Positions 1 through 5,092 of a stretch of 5,092 nt of DNA are shown here, in pieces. Within the stretch, counting starts at the first letter, position 1; each line of letters opens with the position of its first letter. The notes under the pieces were generated by a model. The model saw nothing but the letters and a program-made list of their open reading frames with translations. It ran no database searches and was not told the DNA's origin. This DNA is from JADIYM01 sp964641945. Its GTDB lineage: Bacteria > Acidobacteriota > Blastocatellia > UBA7656 > JADIYM01. The stretch lies in assembly GCA_964641945.1 (NCBI GenBank), contig CAZXLQ010000336.1, positions 1-5,092 on the forward strand. Direction: 5' to 3'. The translations under genes were made by a program, and so were the position numbers.

Positions 1-2
1 CG

Positions 3-143
3 CATCGCGAGGCCCGCCTCCGCGCAGAGCTGGGAGACCGCGAGTTCACGGCGCATCGTGACGCCGGCCGCGCGCTCGGTCTCGCCGCCGCTATCGCCGA
101 GGCCCTGAGTGATTACGGCGGCGTTCACGGATCTTTCGCCTGA
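3..143 (+). CDS. C-terminal fragment of a probable TPR/ATPase-type transcriptional regulator (5' end outside window)
   Basis: The frame is open from the left edge and ends at TGA 141-143, giving 46 visible residues. The visible part reads as an amphipathic helical pair: an R-x-x-L-G-x-x-x-F segment (RAELGDREF), then A-G-R-A-L followed by AAAIAEAL. From family knowledge, the pattern LG-x3-F-x3-(8-10)-GRxL-x4-A-x3-AL is common at the extreme C-terminus of large regulators with an AAA/NB-ARC ATPase core and TPR repeats (LuxR/MalT-like, SARP/BTAD-like or adenylate-cyclase-like proteins). The other two + frames hit stops at 104-106 and near 60, which supports this frame. The DNA-binding and ATPase domains are not in the window, so the assignment rests on a short tail only. 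Any protein ending in a TPR-like helical pair is an alternative. No functional tie to the downstream genes is visible. Confidence 0.5.
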   Translation, partial: HREARLRAELGDREFTAHRDAGRALGLAAAIAEALSDYGGVHGSFA

Positions 144-448
144 AAGCTGGCGACACTGAGACCGCGCCCCTCACGCATCGGTACCGTGCGCGGTAGCGCA
201 CGGGTCGCTCCCATGAATCCAATCGACCTGACACCCGCGTAGGCGTCGTAGTTCTTTTTTGGGTAGTTCTGCCCCGTTTTACTTGCGCCCGATCCGATTA
301 TGGGCTAGAACTGCGCAGAATTTTGAGGACGCCGCGTTCGCTTCAACCACATCGCGCGCTGTCCGTGACAAAAACCAACCGGTGCCTGCAACAGGAACCG
401 TTCATCGCTCCCTAACCGGGTAGCGTTCAGGAAATTTCGAGACAACTT
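144..448. other. Intergenic region, presumed 5' regulatory region of the LNGN-repeat protein gene
   Basis: I see no convincing gene in these 305 bases. Positions about 245-330 are visibly richer in A/T than the flanks. They hold a run of six T (255-260), a direct repeat GTAGTTCT (248-255 and 263-270), its partial inverse AGAACT (308-313), and an 8-bp palindrome CTGCGCAG (311-318). A weak sigma-70-like pair can be drawn as TTGCGC (283-288) and TAGAAC (306-311) with 17-nt spacing, but it matches the consensus at only 3/6 and 4/6 positions. I do not call it a promoter. Any promoter for the + strand gene starting at 449 should lie here. Confidence 0.5.
184..203 (+). terminator. GC-rich hairpin after the upstream gene, possible terminator
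   Basis: A perfect 8-bp stem (CCGTGCGC at 184-191, GCGCACGG at 196-203) closes a 4-nt GGTA loop. It begins 40 nt after the TGA at 141-143. No T-tract follows directly; the nearest run of T is at 255-260. It would therefore be an atypical terminator, or a transcript 3'-end stabilising structure. The hairpin is certain from the sequence; the role is inferred. Confidence 0.35.
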
Positions 449-589
449 ATGAAGAGGATGCCCCCGTATCAAATCCTCATCCGCAGCATTTCTGCGCGTC
501 TGGCCCTGCTCACCCTGATTCTGGCTGTCGTCGGCCTTTCATTGGCGCCGGCGTCGATGGCAGCCGCGACGCTTCGTGCGAGACCGTGA
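449..589 (+). CDS. Signal-peptide leader frame, probably the out-of-frame 5' part of the LNGN-repeat protein gene
   Basis: ATG at 449-451 opens a 46-codon frame ending at TGA 587-589. The peptide has a basic start (MKRMPPYQILIRSISAR), a long hydrophobic core (LALLTLILAVVGLSLAP, about residues 18-34) and a small-residue cleavage region (ASMAAA, about residues 35-40). That is a textbook Sec signal peptide, and little follows it (TLRARP). The mature LNGN-repeat protein is read in another + frame. That frame has no ATG, GTG or TTG between its upstream stop (TAG 421-423) and GTG 586. If one base were missing near 568, so that the sequence read GCC GCG GAC GCT TCG TGC, the signal peptide would run directly into the mature chain. 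Alternatively, the TGA overlaps GTG 586-588 as GTGA, the arrangement of translationally coupled genes. The upstream Shine-Dalgarno is weak (GAGA at 439-442, 6 nt from the ATG; AGGAAA at 429-434 is too far). Confidence 0.6.
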   Translation: MKRMPPYQILIRSISARLALLTLILAVVGLSLAPASMAAATLRARP

Positions 590-1863
590 TCGTCCGTCAC
601 GCTCCGCAGATCAGCGGCACGGTGGATGGCACCATCCGCCAGCTCCTCCCCGAGAGCACGTCCATCAACGGATCGGGCGTCGTTACCGGCGACCTGCTGA
701 TTCCGGGTTCGCCGACGGTTCGCCTGAACGGCAATCCGGACTATGACGGCACCGTCGACGAAGCGGGTGCCGCCTCGCCGACGAACCATCGCGTCACGCT
801 CAACGGCAACGCGCAGCTCCGTCACACGATCCGGCGCGTCGACGCGATTCCGATGCCGACGGTCGCTGCTCCGACGGCGCCTACCGGAGTTCTCGACGTC
901 ACGTTCACGAATCCCAGCCAGACGGTCGGATCGTGGGCCGACGTTCGCAACCTGACGCTGAGCGGACAGGCCGACGTTCGCGCCGTTCCGCCCGGCAGCT
1001 ACGGCACGTTCCGGGCAAACGCCGGCACGGGCTTCATCCTGGGCATCGCGGGCTCGACGACTCCGTCGGCATATTCGTTCACCTCGCTCGTCCTGAGCGG
1101 CCAGAGCTCGCTTCAGGTTGTCGGACCTGTCGTCGTCACACTTGGCACGGGCCTGACGCTCAACGCGAGCGCCGGCAATTCCGAGAATGCCCAGTGGTTC
1201 ACCCTCAACATCGCGAACGGCGGAGTGACCCTCAACGGCGGCAGCTCGCTCTCGGCCGTCGTGACGGCGCCCAACGGCACGGTCACGGTCAACGGAAACA
1301 GCCAGCTCTGCGGCAGGGTCACCTCGGACCGCCTGCGGGTCAACGGTAACGGCGTCGTCGTCTGCTGTATCTCGGACGTCGAGGAGCCCCCGGTGGATCC
1401 GCCGGGACCGACGCCGATTTTCCCGTACCAGTCGCCCTGGAAGTACATGGTGTTCGAGGACATGGGTGCCGTTCCGGCGAACTGGTTCGCCGTTAACTTC
1501 GACGATTCGGCGTGGCCGGTCGCCAACGGCGCGTTCGCGAGCGGCGGGTACTGCGATCTCCAGGCCACGGGGCAGACATTCTGGCCGCTCAATTCGGATA
1601 TCGTCATCCGCCGGACGTTCACGCTGCCGGCCGGTGTCATCACGCTCAGGATTTCGGGCACGGTCGACAACGACGTGCAGATCTACCTGAACGGCAACCT
1701 GATCACCGACTGGGTCACGCACGACGGTTGTGCGCAGCCCGACGACGTTTCGTTCACGGCTCCGGTCGGGACGTACCACATCGGTACTAACCTGCTCACG
1801 ATCCGCGCTCGCGATCGCGGCGACCAGAGCTTCGTCGATTACCGGGTCTCGATCAACGACTGA
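586..1863 (+). CDS. Secreted LNGN-repeat (beta-helix-like) protein with C-terminal galactose-binding-like domain; signal peptide out of frame
   Basis: The open frame gives 425 residues from GTG 586, ending at TGA 1861-1863. Residues about 1-260 carry regularly recurring [LVI]-[NS]-G-[NQGS] steps at 27, 47, 72, 125, 170, 216, 235 and 252, alternating with short hydrophobic strands such as VVGPVVVTLGTGLTLN. This suggests a repetitive beta-structure, likely a right-handed beta-helix or bactofilin-like solenoid. A Pro-rich linker follows (about 266-280). Residues about 284-425 look like a galactose-binding-like beta-sandwich: FAVNFDDSAW (301-310), RRTFTLP (342-348), a VDNDVQIYLNGN strand-turn (360-371) and LLTIRARD (403-410). 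Cysteines at 241, 260, 261, 323 and 382 would suit disulfides in an exported protein. I recognise the general type, recurrent in Acidobacteriota-like genomes, but know no established function; surface adhesion or carbohydrate binding is a guess. GTG 586 has no good ribosome binding site, and the frame upstream of it encodes DASCETVIV. The true start is therefore probably ATG 449 with a frame break near 568. Either the gene is frameshifted or the sequence has a one-base error. Confidence 0.8.
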   Translation: MIVRHAPQISGTVDGTIRQLLPESTSINGSGVVTGDLLIPGSPTVRLNGNPDYDGTVDEAGAASPTNHRVTLNGNAQLRHTIRRVDAIPMPTVAAPTAPTGVLDVTFTNPSQTVGSWADVRNLTLSGQADVRAVPPGSYGTFRANAGTGFILGIAGSTTPSAYSFTSLVLSGQSSLQVVGPVVVTLGTGLTLNASAGNSENAQWFTLNIANGGVTLNGGSSLSAVVTAPNGTVTVNGNSQLCGRVTSDRLRVNGNGVVVCCISDVEEPPVDPPGPTPIFPYQSPWKYMVFEDMGAVPANWFAVNFDDSAWPVANGAFASGGYCDLQATGQTFWPLNSDIVIRRTFTLPAGVITLRISGTVDNDVQIYLNGNLITDWVTHDGCAQPDDVSFTAPVGTYHIGTNLLTIRARDRGDQSFVDYRVSIND

Positions 1864-1891
1864 TCGCCGATCCCACATTGGCGCGAAAACG

Positions 1892-1920
1892 AGCGGCGCC
1901 GGGATATCCCCGGCGCCGCT
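1892..1920. terminator. Shared bidirectional hairpin terminator between convergent genes
   Basis: A perfect 12-bp stem (1892-1903 with 1909-1920) closes a 5-nt ATATC loop. It sits 28 nt after the stop of the + strand LNGN-repeat gene and 7 nt after the stop of the - strand DDAH gene. Read on the - strand, the stem is followed by CGTTTTCGC; read on the + strand, by ACCCGTTT. Both are short T-containing tails, so the structure could stop transcripts from both sides. Its position exactly between two convergent genes is the main support for the role. Confidence 0.75.
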
Positions 1921-1927
1921 ACCCGTT

Positions 1928-2683
1928 TCAGACCAGGATGCTCATACAGCTGAGGCCGCCCTCGGCTTTCTGGAACTCGGAGATGTCGAGGGTGACGACT
2001 GGGAAGCCCTCCGCCTCGAGCCTCGCAACGGTGCGGGGAAACGCCTCCGACAGGACGACCGTATCGCCAACGACGACGGTGTTGGCCGCCCAGGGCTCAC
2101 CCGGATCCACTTCGATGACGCGCAAGCCGTCGAGCTCGGCAATGTCGACCCACGCCGGATTCGCGAGCACGGTGTCGCGGCCGAGGTAGGAAGCTCCGCT
2201 CTTGTAGTGAAGACAGCCGTCGACACGCACGGGCCGGACGGTGACACCGTGCGGCGCGGCAAGCGAAGCGAGCTCGAGGATTCCGGCGTCGGTGCTGCGC
2301 GGAGTGCGCCCGACGTAGAGCGTGCTCCCGACGTGCATCACGTCGCCGCCGTCGACCGTGCCGGCTCCGCTCATGCGTTCGACATTCAAGTGTCTGGCGA
2401 GCGCATCGGCAACGGCGTCGACCTCGGGTCGGCGCGACGCGGCGCCGGGCTTCGTCACGATGGCGACAGTGCCAAGGACGACGGCCGTGTCCTCGACGAA
2501 AACCGCATCGGGCAGCTCTGGCGCTTCGGGAAGCACCTCGACCGTTGCGCCGAGCGATTCGAGGCATGCGACGTAGGCGCGGTGCTGCTCGCGCGCGCGT
2601 TCGACATCAATCGGCTCGCGGCCGATGTACGAAAGCTCGCAGTCGTTGATCGAGGCACTGACCTGGCGGGCGATGGCAATCAT
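1928..2683 (-). CDS. ddaH: N(G),N(G)-dimethylarginine dimethylaminohydrolase (DDAH), pentein superfamily
   Basis: This 251-residue cytosolic enzyme is predicted to hydrolyse asymmetric N-omega-methylated arginines to citrulline and methylamine or dimethylamine. Landmarks, counted from ATG 2683: ELPDAVFVEDTAVV (56-69) with substrate-site D59, E64 and D65; ITKPGA-like substrate-loop region VTKPGAASRR (76-85); GAGTVDGGDV (106-115), where D111 replaces the acidic partner of the catalytic His; GRTPRS (125-130) with the Arg; CLHYKSG (157-163) with catalytic H159; and the C-terminal GGLSCMS (242-248) with nucleophile C246. Order, spacing and length match Pseudomonas aeruginosa DDAH as I recall it (about 254 residues; E114, H162, C249). 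No key residue is missing. I chose ATG 2683 because a GGAG lies 5 nt upstream and the protein then begins like the family. A longer frame from 2755 adds 24 residues translated from the inverted repeat and is unlikely. Bacterial homologues may use related guanidines, so the exact substrate is inferred. The gene follows the receptor gene on the same strand after 126 nt. Confidence 0.92.
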   Translation of the reverse strand: MIAIARQVSASINDCELSYIGREPIDVERAREQHRAYVACLESLGATVEVLPEAPELPDAVFVEDTAVVLGTVAIVTKPGAASRRPEVDAVADALARHLNVERMSGAGTVDGGDVMHVGSTLYVGRTPRSTDAGILELASLAAPHGVTVRPVRVDGCLHYKSGASYLGRDTVLANPAWVDIAELDGLRVIEVDPGEPWAANTVVVGDTVVLSEAFPRTVARLEAEGFPVVTLDISEFQKAEGGLSCMSILV

Positions 2684-2688
2684 GTTTA

Positions 2689-2692
2689 CTCC
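2689..2692 (-). promoter_or_regulatory. Ribosome binding site of the DDAH gene, at the base of a long inverted repeat
   Basis: Read on the - strand, GGAG (2692 to 2689) is followed by TAAAC and then ATG 2683, a near-ideal 5-nt spacing. This decides the DDAH start. The GGAG is also the outermost part of one arm of the inverted repeat at 2689-2775, so a fully formed RNA hairpin would include it in the stem. Confidence 0.8.
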
Positions 2693-2775
2693 GTGACTCT
2701 GCGACTCTGTGCCTCCGTGTGCGAAGCGTCTGAAGAGCTTCGCACACTGAGGCACTGAGTCACAGAGCCGCGGAG
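2689..2775. repeat. Long imperfect inverted repeat built from 8-nt units
   Basis: The left arm (2689-2727) and right arm (2737-2775) are 39 nt each. They match as reverse complements at 34 of 39 positions, around a 9-nt loop (GTCTGAAGA, 2728-2736). Each arm shows an 8-nt rhythm. On the left, GACTCTGC, GACTCTGT, GCCTCCGT occupy 2695-2718; on the right, CACTGAGG, CACTGAGT, CACAGAGC, CGCGGAGG occupy 2745-2776. It fills most of the 126-nt gap between the receptor stop and the DDAH start. I recall similar CTCTGTGCCTCCGTG-type strings as dispersed intergenic elements in environmental bacterial genomes, but cannot confirm this here. It could be a dispersed palindromic element, a terminator or attenuator for the receptor transcript, or a structure controlling DDAH translation. 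Confidence 0.85.
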
Positions 2776-2809
2776 GGCAGACAAGGCTCGTTCCGCCAGA
2801 TGCTTCACC

Positions 2810-5092
2810 TCAGAAACTGTACTTGAGCGCGAACTGGATGACTCGGGCGGGACTGGCGGTTTCGACGGCGCTGCCGAAGCCCGGGTTTCCGAGAACGCGG
2901 ACCGGCAATCCGTAATTCGCCCGGTTCAGGACGTTGAACATCTCCGTCCGCAGCTCGAGCCGCTGCGTGTCCGAAAACCGGAACAACTTGTTCACCGACA
3001 GGTCCACGTTCACGTACCCGTCGCCGCGAACGCTGTTGCGCCCGACCGATCCAGGACCGAGGAACTCGCTCCCGGTCACGCCATCCGCGATCCGCACGCG
3101 CTCGGGGCCGTGCTCGTCAATGAAGATGAGCCCGTTCTCGGTCGCCGGCCGGTCCGTCAGATTACCGTCGAGGTTGATGTCGATCGGCAGGTTCAGCGTG
3201 AACGGCTGACCGGTGTGGCCCTGCGCGATCGACGCGATCTGCCAGCCGCCGAGCCAGAACGCCGCGTCGTCGAGGTCGCCCGTCGTCACTCCCCGCCAGA
3301 AGGGCAGTTCCCAGATGACCGACGCCGCAATCCGATGCCGCACGTCGTACCCCGCGTCCGCGCGCTCGAGCCTGAGGTTTCGATGGTCGGCCGGCAGCAC
3401 CGGCGCGCCCGCGATCGGGAAGACGTCAGACACGTCGTCGATGGCGTGCGACCACGTGTAGGCGATCGTGAAGGCGTAGCCGTGGCTCATCCGCTTGCGC
3501 GCCTCGAGCTGCAACGCGTGGTAGTTCGACGACGCCGAGTTCTCGAACACCCGGTACGAACCGAGGAACGGCGTCACCGGCCGGTTCGGCGGCAGGTCGT
3601 TGAAGTCTTCCGAGAAGATGACGATCGGGATGCGGTTGCGCTTGAAGAGCACCGGAATCACCGGCGTGATGCCGGGTCCGTTGTTCGGCGTCAACATCCG
3701 CGTGAGCTTCGAGCCCTTCGTTCCGACGTAGGCCGCCGATACCGCAATGTCACCGGCGATCTCGCGCTCGACCGTCAGGTGCCACTGCTGGGCGTACGGT
3801 GTCGCGAGGTCCTTCGCCGGAAGCGTGTAGGCGAGCCCGCCGGCCGCGCGGCTGCGGCGGAAGACCCGGCCAAAAACCGCGACGAAGTCTTCCGGCGCGC
3901 CGCCGAACTGGTTCACCGTCCCGGGCGCGACGAACTGGAGCTCCGGCCCACCGTCGCTTCCAAAGACGAGTTGGGACGGCAGCGGCAGAAAGAACGAAAG
4001 GAAGGGCAGCAGCGACGGCGCGATGTTGAGCGGCACCTCGGTCGGAAAGACGTTGCGCGACTGGCTGACGACGGCTCCGAGGATCGCGTCGAACGACACC
4101 CCGTATCCGCCGCGAATCGACGTGCGCCCGTCCGACTGCGGATCCCACGCAAACCCGAAGTGCGGCGCGAAGTTGTTCGGATCGTCGTCGTAGATGGAAG
4201 TCCGATCGGCGAGCAGCCGGTCGTATTGCCCGGCCGAGAGCATGAATGCGTTCGTGGCGGCTTCCGAGTCGAACTGCGAGCCTCCCGCGACCGGCAGGTT
4301 CGTAAGATCGATGGCGTTCTCGATTCGCGAGTTGACCTCGGCGGGAACCGTGTTGAACTCGTAGCGGACGCCGAGATCGAGCGTCAGGTTCGGGCGCACC
4401 CGCCACGAGTCGTTCACGAACCCCGCCATCTCCCAGTAGCGCAACCCAATCGTGGAATTCGGCTCGCCGGCCGTGAGCGTCTGGAAGATCGACGACGGCA
4501 GTCCGATCGTCGCCAGCTGGACGCCCGTCAGATACGAAATCTGGCTCGCCGCCGGGTTGTCCTCGTCGATGTCCAGGCGCAGCCCGTTGTTGTAGACGAC
4601 CTGCGGACGATAGTTGCGGTCCTGGAAGCTGTTGAGCTGCAGACGCCGCACGTCGCCGCCGGCCTTTAACGAATGATGACCCATCGTCCACGCCACCGTG
4701 TCAGCCATCTGGAAGACGTTGTTCACCCGCCCCTGCGGGAACGTCCGGACGTCGACGCCGACCGGGCTGTAGGGCTCGACGATGAGCTCGCCGATCGGCG
4801 TAGTCGTCGCCGTGAACGTGAGCGGGCCGCCGGGACTGCCGTCGGGGCCCGGCAGGAAAAGGACGTTCGACGTGACGGCAGACTCGAACAGGAACGGGCT
4901 CGTCGCGAACTCCGGAAACTGCAGGTTCGTGCGGCCGAACGAGAAGCGCGCCTGGTTGAAGACAGTTGCGGACAGCGCGGAGTCGAAGATGACCGAGAGG
5001 TTCTGTGTGCGCGTTTCTACGCCGATCGTCGAGCGTATGGCGCGATTGACGCTCGGCAGCGTGCGGTTGTCGTCGCCGAAGTTGTAGCGGAC
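2810..5092 (-). CDS. Oar-like TonB-dependent outer-membrane receptor, C-terminal 760 residues (5' end outside window)
   Basis: The frame is open without interruption from the right edge to TGA 2812-2810. GTG 4726 is only an internal Val: the 122 codons before it read as continuous receptor sequence (for example VRYNFGDDNRTLPSV at the edge). The visible part is outer-membrane beta-barrel of the large Oar/acidobacterial type. Landmarks in visible numbering: GVRYEF (241-246), NNFAPHFGFAWDP (306-318), AAYVGTKGSKL (453-463), FTIAYTWSHAIDD (541-553), YDVRHRIAASVIWELPF (582-598), a DINLDGNLTDRP metal-loop-like motif (638-649), YVNVDLSVNKLF (693-704) and ELRTEMFNVLNRANYG (713-728). It ends in FALKYSF, with the C-terminal aromatic residue used for BAM-dependent insertion. 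The signal peptide, carboxypeptidase-regulatory-like domain and plug expected in this family would lie beyond the edge. The substrate is unknown; family members are proposed to import oligomeric nutrients or take part in surface functions. A strongly hydrophobic strip (about visible 358-377, including LLPFLSFFLPLP) is unusual and may be an extracellular loop. Confidence 0.9.
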   Translation of the reverse strand, partial: VRYNFGDDNRTLPSVNRAIRSTIGVETRTQNLSVIFDSALSATVFNQARFSFGRTNLQFPEFATSPFLFESAVTSNVLFLPGPDGSPGGPLTFTATTTPIGELIVEPYSPVGVDVRTFPQGRVNNVFQMADTVAWTMGHHSLKAGGDVRRLQLNSFQDRNYRPQVVYNNGLRLDIDEDNPAASQISYLTGVQLATIGLPSSIFQTLTAGEPNSTIGLRYWEMAGFVNDSWRVRPNLTLDLGVRYEFNTVPAEVNSRIENAIDLTNLPVAGGSQFDSEAATNAFMLSAGQYDRLLADRTSIYDDDPNNFAPHFGFAWDPQSDGRTSIRGGYGVSFDAILGAVVSQSRNVFPTEVPLNIAPSLLPFLSFFLPLPSQLVFGSDGGPELQFVAPGTVNQFGGAPEDFVAVFGRVFRRSRAAGGLAYTLPAKDLATPYAQQWHLTVEREIAGDIAVSAAYVGTKGSKLTRMLTPNNGPGITPVIPVLFKRNRIPIVIFSEDFNDLPPNRPVTPFLGSYRVFENSASSNYHALQLEARKRMSHGYAFTIAYTWSHAIDDVSDVFPIAGAPVLPADHRNLRLERADAGYDVRHRIAASVIWELPFWRGVTTGDLDDAAFWLGGWQIASIAQGHTGQPFTLNLPIDINLDGNLTDRPATENGLIFIDEHGPERVRIADGVTGSEFLGPGSVGRNSVRGDGYVNVDLSVNKLFRFSDTQRLELRTEMFNVLNRANYGLPVRVLGNPGFGSAVETASPARVIQFALKYSF

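Noticed and set aside
283..311. Sigma-70-like promoter TTGCGC-17-TAGAAC
   Set aside because: It has only 3/6 and 4/6 consensus matches in a region where such pairs occur by chance.
560..590. Programmed -1 ribosomal frameshift joining the signal peptide to the mature protein
   Set aside because: There is no X-XXY-YYZ slippery heptamer at the join (GCC GCG ACG), and I see no clear stimulatory structure right after it. A missing base explains the data more simply.
469..1878. 469-codon open frame on the - strand opposite the LNGN-repeat gene
   Set aside because: Its product is dominated by R, V, D and A with no recognisable domain or strand pattern, and it mirrors the + strand gene codon by codon. 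This is the usual antisense artefact of high-GC coding DNA.
2684..2755. 24-residue N-terminal extension of DDAH from ATG 2755
   Set aside because: The extension is translated from the inverted repeat and has no family similarity. The ATG at 2683 has a well-placed GGAG and gives the usual family length.
1730..2758. 342-codon open frame on the + strand spanning the terminator and DDAH
   Set aside because: It crosses the end of the secreted-protein gene, a terminator hairpin and the whole DDAH gene. The opposite strand has all DDAH motifs.
2689..2776. CRISPR-like array because of the short periodic units
   Set aside because: The units are 8 nt, degenerate and without spacers, and they form one palindrome rather than identical direct repeats with unique spacers.
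3110..4669. 519-codon open frame on the + strand opposite the receptor gene
   Set aside because: The product is an Arg/Val/Asp/Glu-rich low-information sequence, while the - strand frame carries clear barrel motifs and a C-terminal aromatic. It is an antisense shadow.
2810..4726. Receptor gene starting at GTG 4726
   Set aside because: The frame stays open to the window edge, and the extra 122 residues read as receptor barrel sequence. The GTG is an internal Val in a receptor whose start is outside the window.

Overview
This is a high-GC bacterial window. The protein families point to Acidobacteriota: a very large Oar-like TonB-dependent receptor, a secreted protein with repeated L-N-G-N motifs, and a pentein-family guanidine hydrolase. 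This lineage call is an inference from protein style; there is no rRNA or marker gene to test it.

Layout, left to right. (1) Positions 3-143, + strand: last 46 codons of a gene that begins outside the window, resembling the C-terminus of a TPR/ATPase-type transcriptional regulator. (2) Positions 144-448: intergenic, with one strong 8-bp hairpin and a locally AT-richer stretch. (3) Positions 449-1863, + strand: a secreted protein whose signal peptide (449-589) and mature part (586-1863) lie in different frames. A single missing base near 568 would join them as a secretory precursor. The mature part is a beta-helix-like region followed by a Pro-rich linker and a galactose-binding-like beta-sandwich. 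(4) Positions 1892-1920: a perfect 12-bp GC hairpin between two convergent genes, probably a shared terminator. (5) Positions 1928-2683, - strand: a full-length dimethylarginine dimethylaminohydrolase (DDAH) with all expected catalytic residues. (6) Positions 2689-2775: a long imperfect inverted repeat (39-nt arms, 34 of 39 matching) built from 8-nt units; its base contains the DDAH ribosome binding site. (7) Positions 2810-5092, - strand: the C-terminal 760 residues of an Oar-like TonB-dependent receptor. Its start lies beyond the right edge.

The receptor and DDAH genes are co-directional, 126 nt apart, and separated by the inverted repeat. They may or may not be co-transcribed. Nothing in the sequence proves a functional link among the four genes. 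I see no defence system, CRISPR array, transposase, tRNA or rRNA. The points most worth a second look are the inverted repeat that includes the DDAH ribosome binding site, and the frame break between signal peptide and mature protein in the LNGN-repeat gene.
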